This document shows positions 9,417 to 15,421 of a DNA stretch of 18,236 bases, one piece after another; the first letter of the stretch is position 1; each line of letters opens with the position of its first letter. The notes beneath the pieces were generated by a model. The model was given only the letters and a program-made list of their open reading frames with translations. It made no database searches and was not told the origin of the DNA. This DNA is from DASWTL01 sp036405495 (lineage in GTDB: Bacteria; Bacteroidota; Bacteroidia; Sphingobacteriales; Sphingobacteriaceae), in the NCBI GenBank assembly GCA_036405495.1, contig DASWXL010000117.1, positions 1 through 18,236 of the forward strand, in the 5' to 3' direction. The position numbers and the translations under genes are program-made.

Positions 9417-10727
9417 ATGAAGAAAATAGCCTTACTCAACTTTATACTATTCATCTTTTTTAGCTGCTCTGCACAAAAAAAACAACGAGTCCGTACCGTA
9501 GCGGATCAGGCGCCCGACCAGGAGCTCCGGTATGAGAATTACAATTACCTGCCGCAGATAAGGTCAGTTGAATTTTATAACCGGGCTAAAGAACAATCTG
9601 TTCCGGTTATTACATTAGGACCGGCGGGCCAAGACCTCCTTCTGGCTTTTGACGATCTGCGGGCCGGCACCCGTAACATTTACTACACGATAGAACATTG
9701 CGATGCTAACTGGAACAGCAGCCGCCTGTCTCCTATCGATTATCTCGAAAGCTTTACAGAGGAGCGAATAAATGATTACCGGTTCTCATTTAATACGCTC
9801 CAGAAGTTTACCCACTACGAGCTTACGCTTCCAAACCTGAACATACGGCCCAAGATATCCGGCAACTACCTGCTGAAGGTGTACGAAGACGCCAACCAGC
9901 GAAAGTTACTGTTGACCAGGCGGCTGTATGTCGTAAAACCGGAGGTATCGATCGCTGCGGAGGTAACATTCAGCACCGATATCGGCAACCGCGATAAAAA
10001 GCAAAAGATCAATTTCGAAGTCAGTCATCCGCATATCAATATTCAGAACCCGTATCTCGACACGCGGGTGATCGTGATGCAGAACGGGCGGCCGGATATT
10101 GCCCAACAATCACAAAAACCGACCTTTGTTCGCCCGAACCAGTTGATCTATACAGATGTTAAAAGCTTTGATTTCTGGGGCGGAAACGAGTTCAGGCGCT
10201 TTGATACCCGTAGCCTGCGATTCAGATCCGAAAACATCAGCCGGATAGAAAAAGACTCGGTTTACCGGATCGCCCTGCTTCCGGACCCGGTGCGGAACAA
10301 TCAGAACTACACATTCAACTTCGATAACAACGGAAGTTTCTTTATCCGCAACCAGGAAGGGCGCGATAACCGAACGGATGGAGATTACACCCCTATTGAG
10401 TTTACCCTCGCCTCGTCCAGACCCACACACACCGGAGAAGCATATCTCGTTGGCCGGTTCAGCAACTTTCAGCTTTCCGACGACTATAAACTCGTGTATG
10501 ACGACACCCGTAAACGCTTTTACGGGCAAGCCATGCTAAAGCAGGGCATTTACGACTATATGTACGTCTGGACCGAAGACAACGGAGAAGCAGTTGACTT
10601 CATCGAATTTGAAGGTTCGCATTTCGAGACGGAAAATGACTATCAAATATTCTTTTATTATCGCAGGCCGGGCGGTCGATGGGACGAGCTGATTGGATTT
10701 ACTCAGATCAATTCTGTGAAGAAGTAA
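9417..10727 (+). CDS. Type IX secretion system plug protein (former DUF5103)
   Basis: A 436-residue exported protein matching the DUF5103 family, described as the plug that closes the periplasmic side of the SprA outer-membrane translocon of the type IX secretion system. The characteristic stretch IRSVEFYNRAKEQSVPVITLG...LLLAFDDLRAGTRNIYYTIEHCDANWN lies at 48-100. The rest is beta-rich, with a PTHTGEAYLVGRFSNFQ segment and a terminal YQIFFYYRRPGGRWDELIGFTQIN. The N-terminus has a hydrophobic core followed by FFSC-SAQ, compatible with a lipoprotein signal (Cys17) or a type I cleavage near AQ. ATG 9417 is chosen because it begins the signal peptide (MKKIALL); a GTG 12 codons upstream would precede it with polar residues. 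The gene follows the ABC-F gene by 61 nt. No other type IX gene is in the window. Confidence 0.88.
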   Translation: MKKIALLNFILFIFFSCSAQKKQRVRTVADQAPDQELRYENYNYLPQIRSVEFYNRAKEQSVPVITLGPAGQDLLLAFDDLRAGTRNIYYTIEHCDANWNSSRLSPIDYLESFTEERINDYRFSFNTLQKFTHYELTLPNLNIRPKISGNYLLKVYEDANQRKLLLTRRLYVVKPEVSIAAEVTFSTDIGNRDKKQKINFEVSHPHINIQNPYLDTRVIVMQNGRPDIAQQSQKPTFVRPNQLIYTDVKSFDFWGGNEFRRFDTRSLRFRSENISRIEKDSVYRIALLPDPVRNNQNYTFNFDNNGSFFIRNQEGRDNRTDGDYTPIEFTLASSRPTHTGEAYLVGRFSNFQLSDDYKLVYDDTRKRFYGQAMLKQGIYDYMYVWTEDNGEAVDFIEFEGSHFETENDYQIFFYYRRPGGRWDELIGFTQINSVKK

Positions 10728-10785
10728 CTAAAGTTCCCTTTTTTAAAAACCTATTCCCGGAAGTTTTTATTTCTTCAGAACACAC

Positions 10786-11775
10786 ATGAAAACGTATACC
10801 CTTCTATTCCTGTTTTTCATCCAACTGCCTTTAATTTCGAATGCGCAAAACGAATTCCGGATCGCCTTTGGTTCGTGCAACCGGCAAAACAGGCCGCAGC
10901 CGCTCTGGGATAACATCCTGAACGACCAGCCTGATCTGTGGATCTGGCTCGGTGATAATATATATGGCGACAGCCATGACATGACCGTGCTTAAAAACAA
11001 ATATGAATTGCAGCGAAGCAATCCGGATTATCAGAAAATAATGTCAAATGTACCGATTGTGGGCATTTGGGATGATCACGATTACGGGAAGAACGATGGC
11101 GGCAAGGATTTTTCGCAGAAAAGACGATCACAAAAATTACTGCTTGACTTCCTGGGCGAACCGATGGGCACGGCTCGCCGCAAACGGGCCGGCATCTATA
11201 CGGCTTATCAGTACAAAGCAGGTGATAAAACCATCAAACTTATCTTGCTCGATGGCAGGTTTCATCGCGACAAAGTTCGCAAAAAGAACGGTACCTATGT
11301 TCCCAATCCAAAAGGAGACATCCTTGGAGAACAGCAATGGAAATGGCTGGAGGCCCAGCTGAAGAACAGTACGGCCGACGTACACATTATTGCCTCCGGC
11401 ATCCAGGTTATTGCAGAAGATCACGGCTATGAAAAGTGGGCCAATTTCCCCCGGTCGAGGCAGCGTTTGTTCAACCTGTTAACCAGAACCAAACCAAAGG
11501 GGGTTATCTTTTTAAGCGGCGACAGGCATATAGGCGATTTTTCAAAGGTCAGCCTTCCGGGATTGGACTATCCGGTTTACGATATCACGTCAAGCGGACT
11601 GACACATTCTTCCACAAACATATCTTCTGAGCCGAACCGCCACCGCTCCGGACTGTTTGTAAATCAGAAACATTATGGGTTGCTCACGCTGAAAGATGAA
11701 GGAGAGAAAACGAGCGTTGAAGTATCCCTGAAAGGCGACGAAGAAACGTTCCACACAGAAAGGTACCGCTTCTAG
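10786..11775 (+). CDS. Secreted PhoD-like alkaline phosphatase/metallophosphatase
   Basis: A 329-residue calcineurin-like phosphoesterase of the PhoD type, probably acting on phosphomonoesters or phosphodiesters in the periplasm. A signal peptide (1-21, LISNAQ end) is followed by the metal-site motifs in the usual order: FGSCN (28-32), WLGDNIYGD (54-62), IWDDHDYG (94-101), LLDGRFHR (154-161), GEQQWKWLE (181-189) and LSGDRHIGDF (243-252). At ~308 mature residues it is shorter than classical Bacillus PhoD and lacks its N-terminal Fn3-like domain, like other compact PhoD-like phosphatases of this phylum. The gap to the plug gene upstream is 58 nt with no recognisable terminator or promoter, so cotranscription is possible. 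Confidence 0.9.
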   Translation: MKTYTLLFLFFIQLPLISNAQNEFRIAFGSCNRQNRPQPLWDNILNDQPDLWIWLGDNIYGDSHDMTVLKNKYELQRSNPDYQKIMSNVPIVGIWDDHDYGKNDGGKDFSQKRRSQKLLLDFLGEPMGTARRKRAGIYTAYQYKAGDKTIKLILLDGRFHRDKVRKKNGTYVPNPKGDILGEQQWKWLEAQLKNSTADVHIIASGIQVIAEDHGYEKWANFPRSRQRLFNLLTRTKPKGVIFLSGDRHIGDFSKVSLPGLDYPVYDITSSGLTHSSTNISSEPNRHRSGLFVNQKHYGLLTLKDEGEKTSVEVSLKGDEETFHTERYRF

Positions 11776-11808
11776 TTAGCGGGATGCCGATCGCAGCATT
11801 TTCAGATG

Positions 11809-11858
11809 ATCATATTAGCAGATTTACCAGACCATCACATTAGCGCATTAACACTACC
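11809..11858. repeat. Imperfect 25-bp tandem repeat upstream of the thioesterase gene
   Basis: Two adjacent 25-bp units, 11809-11833 and 11834-11858, agree at 18 of 25 positions and share ATCA-ATTAGC, ATT and a terminal ACC. The second unit runs into the -7 promoter element. The repeat occupies the -10 to -60 region, where an operator would be expected. Confidence 0.5.
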
Positions 11859-11862
11859 TTTG
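11855..11862 (+). promoter_or_regulatory. -7 promoter element of the thioesterase gene, start-proximal
   Basis: TACCTTTG matches TAnnTTTG exactly and ends 6 nt before the ATG at 11869, again implying a leaderless or nearly leaderless mRNA. No TTTG -33 element is present at the standard distance; the tandem repeat occupies that region instead. Confidence 0.55.
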
Positions 11863-11868
11863 TGCAAT

Positions 11869-12396
11869 ATGAGTTTAAAAGCTAAAAAAGCCAGCGAGTC
11901 ATTCATTGTGATGAATGAACTCGTTCTGCCGAACGACACCAATACGCTGAACAATCTGATGGGCGGGCGCCTGCTGCATTGGATGGATATCGCGGCAGCG
12001 ATATCGGCTCAGAAGCATTGCAACCGGATCGTCGTAACTGCTTCCGTTGACAATGTATCCTTCAAGCATCCGATAAAGCTGGGCGACGTGATAACGATCG
12101 AAGCAAAAGTCACCCGAGCTTTTCACACGTCTCTGGAGGTAAGGTTGGATGTCTGGGCTGAGAATATCCCTTCCGGAACCAGAGTCAAGTCCAATGAGGC
12201 CTACTACACGTTTGTGGCGGTAGACCAGACAGGGCGGACCATTCCCGTTCCTGAGCTCATCGCTGAAAGCGAGGACGAAATAAAGCTGTATGACGGGGCC
12301 TTACGCCGCCGCCAGCTGCGTCTGATCTTATCCGGTAAGATGTCGCCAAATGATGCTACCGAGCTGAGAGCATTCTTCATCAAAGACAATGAATAA
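11869..12396 (+). CDS. Acyl-CoA thioesterase, hotdog fold (YciA/BACH-like)
   Basis: A 175-residue cytoplasmic thioesterase hydrolysing acyl-CoA to free acid and CoA. The hotdog signature is clear: LVLPNDTNTLNNLMGGRLLHWMDIAAAISAQKH (18-50), with the conserved N24, GG pair and catalytic-type D40, then TASVDNVSFKHPIKLGDVITIEAKV (57-81) and the central strand SLEVRLDVWAEN. The C-terminal ~45 residues are charged and helical. ATG 11869 is chosen over an upstream in-frame ATG at 11806 because it lies just after the promoter element and begins the family-like sequence MSLKAKKASES; the longer version would cover the tandem repeat and promoter. Acyl chain preference cannot be read from the sequence. 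Confidence 0.9.
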   Translation: MSLKAKKASESFIVMNELVLPNDTNTLNNLMGGRLLHWMDIAAAISAQKHCNRIVVTASVDNVSFKHPIKLGDVITIEAKVTRAFHTSLEVRLDVWAENIPSGTRVKSNEAYYTFVAVDQTGRTIPVPELIAESEDEIKLYDGALRRRQLRLILSGKMSPNDATELRAFFIKDNE

Positions 12397-12400
12397 TCGC

Positions 12401-12408
12401 TATCTTTC
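12401..12408 (+). promoter_or_regulatory. Candidate -7 element directly before the secreted-protein gene
   Basis: TATCTTTC is one change from TAnnTTTG and ends 3 nt before the ATG at 12412. It fills most of the 15-nt gap after the thioesterase gene, so the downstream gene could be read from its own leaderless transcript as well as by read-through. Confidence 0.4.
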
Positions 12409-12411
12409 AGC

Positions 12412-12819
12412 ATGAGAACAGCACTTTTACTTATCATGATGCTCGCCGGCTTTTCGTTTAACGGGTCCGCGCAGCAAAAAAAGTTCACCGGCATCTTTTC
12501 TAACGGATACAAGGGATCGAAGATCAGCTTTATGCTGTCAGCTGATGGCAAACAATTAAAAGACCTGACGTTTGATGGTCACTGGCGCTGCAGTGGCAGT
12601 ACCGAACAGATCACCGTTGGCCCTGAAAAAAGCTTTCGGGTGGTAAACGGCAAAGTCAAAGGTGTGATCACCGATCCCGAAGACGGCGGCGCATCGGCGT
12701 TTAGATTTGAGATCGACGGCGTTGTAAACGGCAAACAGGCGAGCGGAACCTTCCGGATGAGTATAACCGGATTGAGCTGTGACACCTACAAGCTGCAGTG
12801 GACAGCTAAAGCGTCCTGA
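12412..12819 (+). CDS. Small secreted protein of unknown function
   Basis: A 135-residue protein with a clear signal peptide (1-20, NGSAQ end) and a ~115-residue mature domain that appears all-beta, with alternating hydrophobic strands and many glycines (GIFSNGYKGSKISFMLSADGKQLKDLTFDGHWRC...SGTFRMSITGLSCDTYKLQWTAK). The mature part has two cysteines, in HWRCSG and GLSCDTY, which could form a disulphide. No enzymatic motif is seen and I do not recognise a named family. It lies 15 nt after the thioesterase stop. Its own stop is back to back with the convergent EVE gene through the palindrome TGATCA. Confidence 0.82.
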   Translation: MRTALLLIMMLAGFSFNGSAQQKKFTGIFSNGYKGSKISFMLSADGKQLKDLTFDGHWRCSGSTEQITVGPEKSFRVVNGKVKGVITDPEDGGASAFRFEIDGVVNGKQASGTFRMSITGLSCDTYKLQWTAKAS

Positions 12820-13224
12820 TCAGCTTCCGAGCTCTACGATACGATCAAACTCTTCGGCTTTGAGAGCCATTACCGATAACCGGCCTTGTTTCACGAGGCC
12901 GATTTCTTTTAAACGTCCATCGGTTTTTATCTGCTCAAGCGTCACGGGCGTCTTAAGGGTTTCAACCGGAGCCAGATCCACTACCACCCAGTTAGGATCT
13001 TCCGTGGTTGGATCCTGATAAAACTCTTTGACCACTTTGGCGATCCCTACAACACATTTCCCTTCGTTACTGTGATAGAATAATACCAGGTCGCCTTCCT
13101 TCATGGCCTTAAGATTGTTGCGCGCCTGAAAATTCCGCACGCCGTCCCAGAAGGTGCGGCCATCCTCGTTAAACTTCTCCCAGCTGTATTTGAACGGCTC
13201 TGATTTAACTAACCAGTGTTGCAT
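12820..13224 (-). CDS. EVE domain-containing protein
   Basis: A 134-residue single-domain EVE (PUA-like) protein related to eukaryotic thymocyte nuclear protein 1. EVE domains bind modified bases in DNA or RNA. Recognisable segments are WLVKSEP (4-10), FWDGVRNFQARNNLKAMKEGDLVLFYHS (25-52), VVGIAKVVKEFYQDPT (58-73), WVVVDLAPV (79-87) and a final helix ALKAEEFDRIVEL. The pocket aromatic/Ser region (W4, SEP, W26, FYHS) looks intact. Length is typical for the stand-alone bacterial form. In bacteria the family is often linked to housekeeping or to modified-base restriction; no restriction partner is adjacent, although a nuclease-like gene lies 3.3 kb away. A possible -7 element (CACCTTTG on the minus strand at 13251-13258) lies 26 nt upstream. 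Confidence 0.92.
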   Translation of the reverse strand: MQHWLVKSEPFKYSWEKFNEDGRTFWDGVRNFQARNNLKAMKEGDLVLFYHSNEGKCVVGIAKVVKEFYQDPTTEDPNWVVVDLAPVETLKTPVTLEQIKTDGRLKEIGLVKQGRLSVMALKAEEFDRIVELGS

Positions 13225-13302
13225 GAACGTATGATAAGATGATACGGTTGCAAAGGTGAGCAGAAGTGATGAAAAACGAAAATTAAAGTAGATTTAAAGT
13301 GG

Positions 13303-13473
13303 CTAACCATTCGGATTCAGGTGAGTGCTGTCGTTGTCGTCCTTTTTGAACTCCATTTCATCCATATCCTTTTCGAACTTCCGTTCGTCTTTGATATTGC
13401 GTCTCATAAGATAGATAACAAGAGCCAGCAGGATGAGTCCGACGATAATAACCGTTGTCCAGTTAATGTCCAT
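13303..13473 (-). CDS. Small single-TM membrane protein, 56 residues
   Basis: An uninterrupted frame from ATG 13473 encodes one TM helix (about residues 7-23, VIIVGLILLALVIYLM) preceded by the short polar MDINWTT, then a positively charged RRNIKDERK that predicts an N-out/C-in orientation, and an acidic/charged tail (EKDMDEMEFKKDDNDSTHLNPNG). No signal cleavage or known motif is present. The hydrophobic helix followed by charged residues is strongly non-random, which supports a real gene. Its function is unknown. It is the last of three same-strand genes after the tRNA-like element at 14343 and resembles in layout the 34-residue TM protein gene at 14663. Confidence 0.75.
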   Translation of the reverse strand: MDINWTTVIIVGLILLALVIYLMRRNIKDERKFEKDMDEMEFKKDDNDSTHLNPNG

Positions 13474-13530
13474 TCTGATCGGTTTACTTATTCAACGCCC
13501 TGAAGAATGGAATAGTTTGATGCGGTGCGT

Positions 13531-13764
13531 TCAGACCGGATAATAAATGTGGTTAAGAAGAAAACTCTTCCTTACGTGAATCTTCTTTCCTTTTGGAATG
13601 GTTACCGGCCCGGTGATCCGATGTGTCAGCAACACCTCGTACCAGTCGCGGTCCTCCGAAATGATGATACCCCAAAAAAGGCCTTTTCGATAATGATTGA
13701 ATAACTGCTCTGAACTAAACTTAAGACGCTCTAAACCCATGATGATACCCCGAACGGTATCCAT
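13531..13764 (-). CDS. Hypothetical protein, 77 residues
   Basis: The frame remains open upstream into the previous gene, but protein-like sequence begins only around residues 1-20 of the version starting at ATG 13764; an alternative start is ATG 13740 (68 residues). The sequence has alternating hydrophobic strands (GLFWGIIISEDRDWYEVLLTHRI, GPVTIPKGKKIHVRKSFLLNHIYYPV) suggesting a small beta-rich, basic domain. It follows the stop of the upstream 164-residue gene by 43 nt and precedes the 56-residue TM protein gene by 57 nt, so an operon is likely. No family is recognised. Confidence 0.5.
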   Translation of the reverse strand: MDTVRGIIMGLERLKFSSEQLFNHYRKGLFWGIIISEDRDWYEVLLTHRITGPVTIPKGKKIHVRKSFLLNHIYYPV

Positions 13765-13807
13765 GTTTACGTGCCGATAAGATGTTTGTTGCAGAAAGAG
13801 AATATTT

Positions 13808-14302
13808 TCAGCCGCGGTCCAGCTCTGGCGGCACCTCGATGAACTCGAGTTTACTGTAAGGGAGTTTCTTTTGCAGGGCAAGCCTTTGTTTGAAAAGTTT
13901 GACCCGCAGTGTTTCTTCTGCCGTAGAAAGGTTTTTAGGGATGCCCAGGCTAGCCAGCTGCTCGGCGGTATCGACATTGTAGAATTCCAGCACTTTAAAC
14001 GGCGTATCGTCGACCTCGTCAACAATAGACTGTTCAGGTTTCCCGATGGATGTCAAAAACCACCGGATCGATTCTTTGATCTCCGCTTCATCATACTGGC
14101 CGTAGAAGTCGACCGTTTCAAATATCAGCGTGTCCTCACTGTCGATTGCATAAAACCGGAGTTCGTACCGGCTCTCTGACCAGACATCCAATGCCGAAAA
14201 GTGGATGACCCGTACTTTGAGGCCAATAAACTGATCACAGATGTAGTCTACTCCGTTAGCATGCTCCAACACGTATCGTCCAAAATCAAAGTTGCTTTCC
14301 AT
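13808..14302 (-). CDS. Unknown protein, 164 residues, paralogous to the protein at 14791-15354
   Basis: ATG 14302 is chosen because an upstream start would run through the tRNA-like sequence at 14343-14413. Residues ~18-89 form a compact domain: YICDQFIGLKVRVIHF, then an EL-F-Y strand, then LIFETVDFYG and a helix EAEIKESIRWFL. It aligns almost without gaps to residues ~97-167 of the protein encoded at 14791-15354, sharing I-C-x4-G-L-[KR]-[VI]-R-V-I-x-F, E-L, F-x-T-[VI]-D, G and I-x-W. Residues ~90-164 are a different helical, charged tail (LSTAEETLRVKLFKQRLALQKKL). There is no signal peptide or TM segment, so it is probably cytoplasmic. The family is not recognised. Confidence 0.72.
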   Translation of the reverse strand: MESNFDFGRYVLEHANGVDYICDQFIGLKVRVIHFSALDVWSESRYELRFYAIDSEDTLIFETVDFYGQYDEAEIKESIRWFLTSIGKPEQSIVDEVDDTPFKVLEFYNVDTAEQLASLGIPKNLSTAEETLRVKLFKQRLALQKKLPYSKLEFIEVPPELDRG

Positions 14303-14342
14303 AGGTAGAGGTAGGGTAAAATTTTCTTTTGGAACAAAGCAG

Positions 14343-14413
14343 AGGTCGGAAGTGGATTCGAACCACTGTGGAAAGTCTTGCAGGACTCTTGCCTTCCTAT
14401 CAGCCATCCGACC
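14343..14413 (-). tRNA. tRNA-Cys-like gene with abnormal anticodon arm (possible pseudogene)
   Basis: Read on the minus strand, this 71-nt sequence has the same acceptor stem (GGTCGGA/TCCGACC) and T73 as the tRNA-Cys at 5019. It has a 5-bp T stem AGTGG/CCACT around TTCGAAT, conserved T8, A14, G18-G19 and A21, and a short D stem GCT/GGC with one G-U pair. The anticodon arm is not standard: stem AGAGT/ACTTT encloses an 8-nt loop CCTGCAAG, or stem GAGTC/GACTT encloses a 6-nt loop CTGCAA. Either way GCA is present but the loop is not 7 nt. No good TAnnTTTG promoter precedes it. It lies 40 nt upstream of the 164-residue protein gene on the same strand. It may be a decayed tRNA-Cys or a functional variant. 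Confidence 0.65.
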
Positions 14414-14464
14414 TTGTCAAAAAACTTACACATGAATAACCGGAATGGCATTATTTTGTCTTAA

Positions 14465-14571
14465 AAAAATGCAAATTGTGAAACTGTGGGAAATATTCTA
14501 CAGCCTTTTCATATAACGGCCCTGTTTCAGAAGCAAAAACCCGCAGGAAGTTCCCGGCGGGTTTTTCTTTT
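14465..14571 (+). ncRNA. Candidate small RNA ending at the orphan terminator
   Basis: Tentative. The ~70 nt before the plus-strand terminator can fold: TGAAAC (14479-14484) pairs with GTTTCA (14524-14529) and GGG (14488-14490) with CCC (14520-14522). Alternatively 14484-14503 forms an 8-bp hairpin with a 4-nt loop. A one-mismatch -7 box (TTATTTTG, 14451-14458) lies upstream. No -33 element is seen and the 5' end is a guess. Confidence 0.25.
14535..14571 (+). terminator. Hairpin terminator in an apparently gene-free stretch
   Basis: A perfect 10-bp stem (AAAAACCCGC at 14535-14544, GCGGGTTTTT at 14557-14566) with a 12-nt loop is followed on the plus strand by CTTTTT. The better T tail is on the plus strand, where no protein gene precedes it. 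On the minus strand the T run is only 5 nt (TTTTTGCTTCT), but it could still end the transcript of the 34-residue protein gene and insulate the tRNA-like sequence. Confidence 0.75.
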
Positions 14572-14662
14572 TCAGGCTTGCGCCTTATAGATAGATGTAT
14601 TTTTTAAACGTCGGAGGATACCGTTTAGTGTTTCTCAGGAACGTTTTTGCAACAGAACCGGC

Positions 14663-14767
14663 CTAATCGAGCTCTGATTCTTCCTGAGACCGATCGTCTT
14701 TATAGTTGATCCACAGAATTAAAAACCCCAGCAACGACAAACATCCTAATATGATCTGATCCTGCAT
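14663..14767 (-). CDS. Very small single-TM membrane protein, 34 residues
   Basis: From ATG 14767 the frame gives MQDQ, a hydrophobic helix (about residues 5-22, IILGCLSLLGFLILWINY) and a charged, acidic tail (KDDRSQEESELD). It starts 23 nt after the stop of the 187-residue gene and is on the same strand, so it is likely cotranscribed. The clean helix/charged-tail pattern argues for a real microprotein, but the length makes chance possible. Function unknown; perhaps a small regulator or subunit of an inner-membrane complex. Confidence 0.55.
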   Translation of the reverse strand: MQDQIILGCLSLLGFLILWINYKDDRSQEESELD

Positions 14768-14790
14768 ATCGGCGATAAAAAGTTGAAAAA

Positions 14791-15354
14791 TTAATCGGGC
14801 AACACAATTGCCTGGGTTTCGGCAAACGGGTTTCTTTTCGAGATAACCATCTGAGGATAGTTCAATTTCTCCGCATACCATTCGATCGCTGCCCGCACCA
14901 GTTCCGGGTTCTCCCCCTGATAGTCTATGGTTTGAAACGTAAGGGGCTTCCCGAAATTATTTCCGTAATAAACCAATTCGCCTGACCGGTCGGATGGCTG
15001 ATCATCTATGAACGGAATGACTCTGATCCTCAGTCCCCGGTCCCAGAAACAGATGATCTCCTCATTACCGTTTTCCATGATAAAGCAATCAGAAGAGGCA
15101 TTTTCAATTGAAGGTTTGATCGTCTCTCTGTATCGCTCAAACAATACCTCGCCCATCGCTGCAGCGATCTCCCCTTCTATTTCCGCATCTTCGTCGATCA
15201 CTGCCCACTCGGAATGTTCCTCATCATATTCCAGATGGAACGGCTCAGATGCATTGAGGTTAACAACAAAGATCCAGGCTAACGGGCTTACCAATTGGAC
15301 ACTAGCCGTATGGCGCCGGCCGTTATGTACAAAACTGATTGTCTGCGACTTCAT
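14791..15354 (-). CDS. Unknown protein, 187 residues, paralogous to the protein at 13808-14302
   Basis: A soluble acidic protein with no signal peptide. The N-terminal part (1-50) reads as beta strands (TISFVHNGRRHTASVQLV, WIFVVNLN, FHLEYDEEHSEWAVID), followed by a helical stretch EIEGEIAAAMGEVLFERYRETI (58-79). Residues ~97-167 carry the shared domain (IICFWDRGLRIRVIPF, GELVYYG, LTFQTIDYQG, ELVRAAIEWYAEKL) found in the protein encoded at 13808-14302. No named family is recognised and no catalytic residues can be proposed with confidence. It lies 67 nt downstream of holA on the same strand and 23 nt upstream of a 34-residue TM protein gene. Confidence 0.8.
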   Translation of the reverse strand: MKSQTISFVHNGRRHTASVQLVSPLAWIFVVNLNASEPFHLEYDEEHSEWAVIDEDAEIEGEIAAAMGEVLFERYRETIKPSIENASSDCFIMENGNEEIICFWDRGLRIRVIPFIDDQPSDRSGELVYYGNNFGKPLTFQTIDYQGENPELVRAAIEWYAEKLNYPQMVISKRNPFAETQAIVLPD

Positions 15355-15421
15355 TTGCTTTATTACGCTAAAGAGATGAATAAGTTATATTCTGCTCGCT
15401 TAAAATGAGCTTTTTAACATT

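Noticed and set aside
10728..10785. Possible terminator between the type IX plug gene and the PhoD-like gene
   Set aside because: The stretch has T and A runs but no convincing stem-loop; no terminator is called.
13765..14025. Upstream extension of the 77-residue gene into the preceding gene
   Set aside because: The extension overlaps the 164-residue gene in another frame, is serine/cysteine-rich and not protein-like, while the overlapped gene has a recognisable homologue nearby.
14303..14407. Longer start for the 164-residue protein, at 14407
   Set aside because: The added 35 codons run through the tRNA-like sequence, and their translation simply reflects it.
15385..15421. Short stem GCTC/GAGC with a T run between holA and the 187-residue gene
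   Set aside because: Only 4 bp and on the plus strand, where no gene precedes it; too weak to call a terminator.
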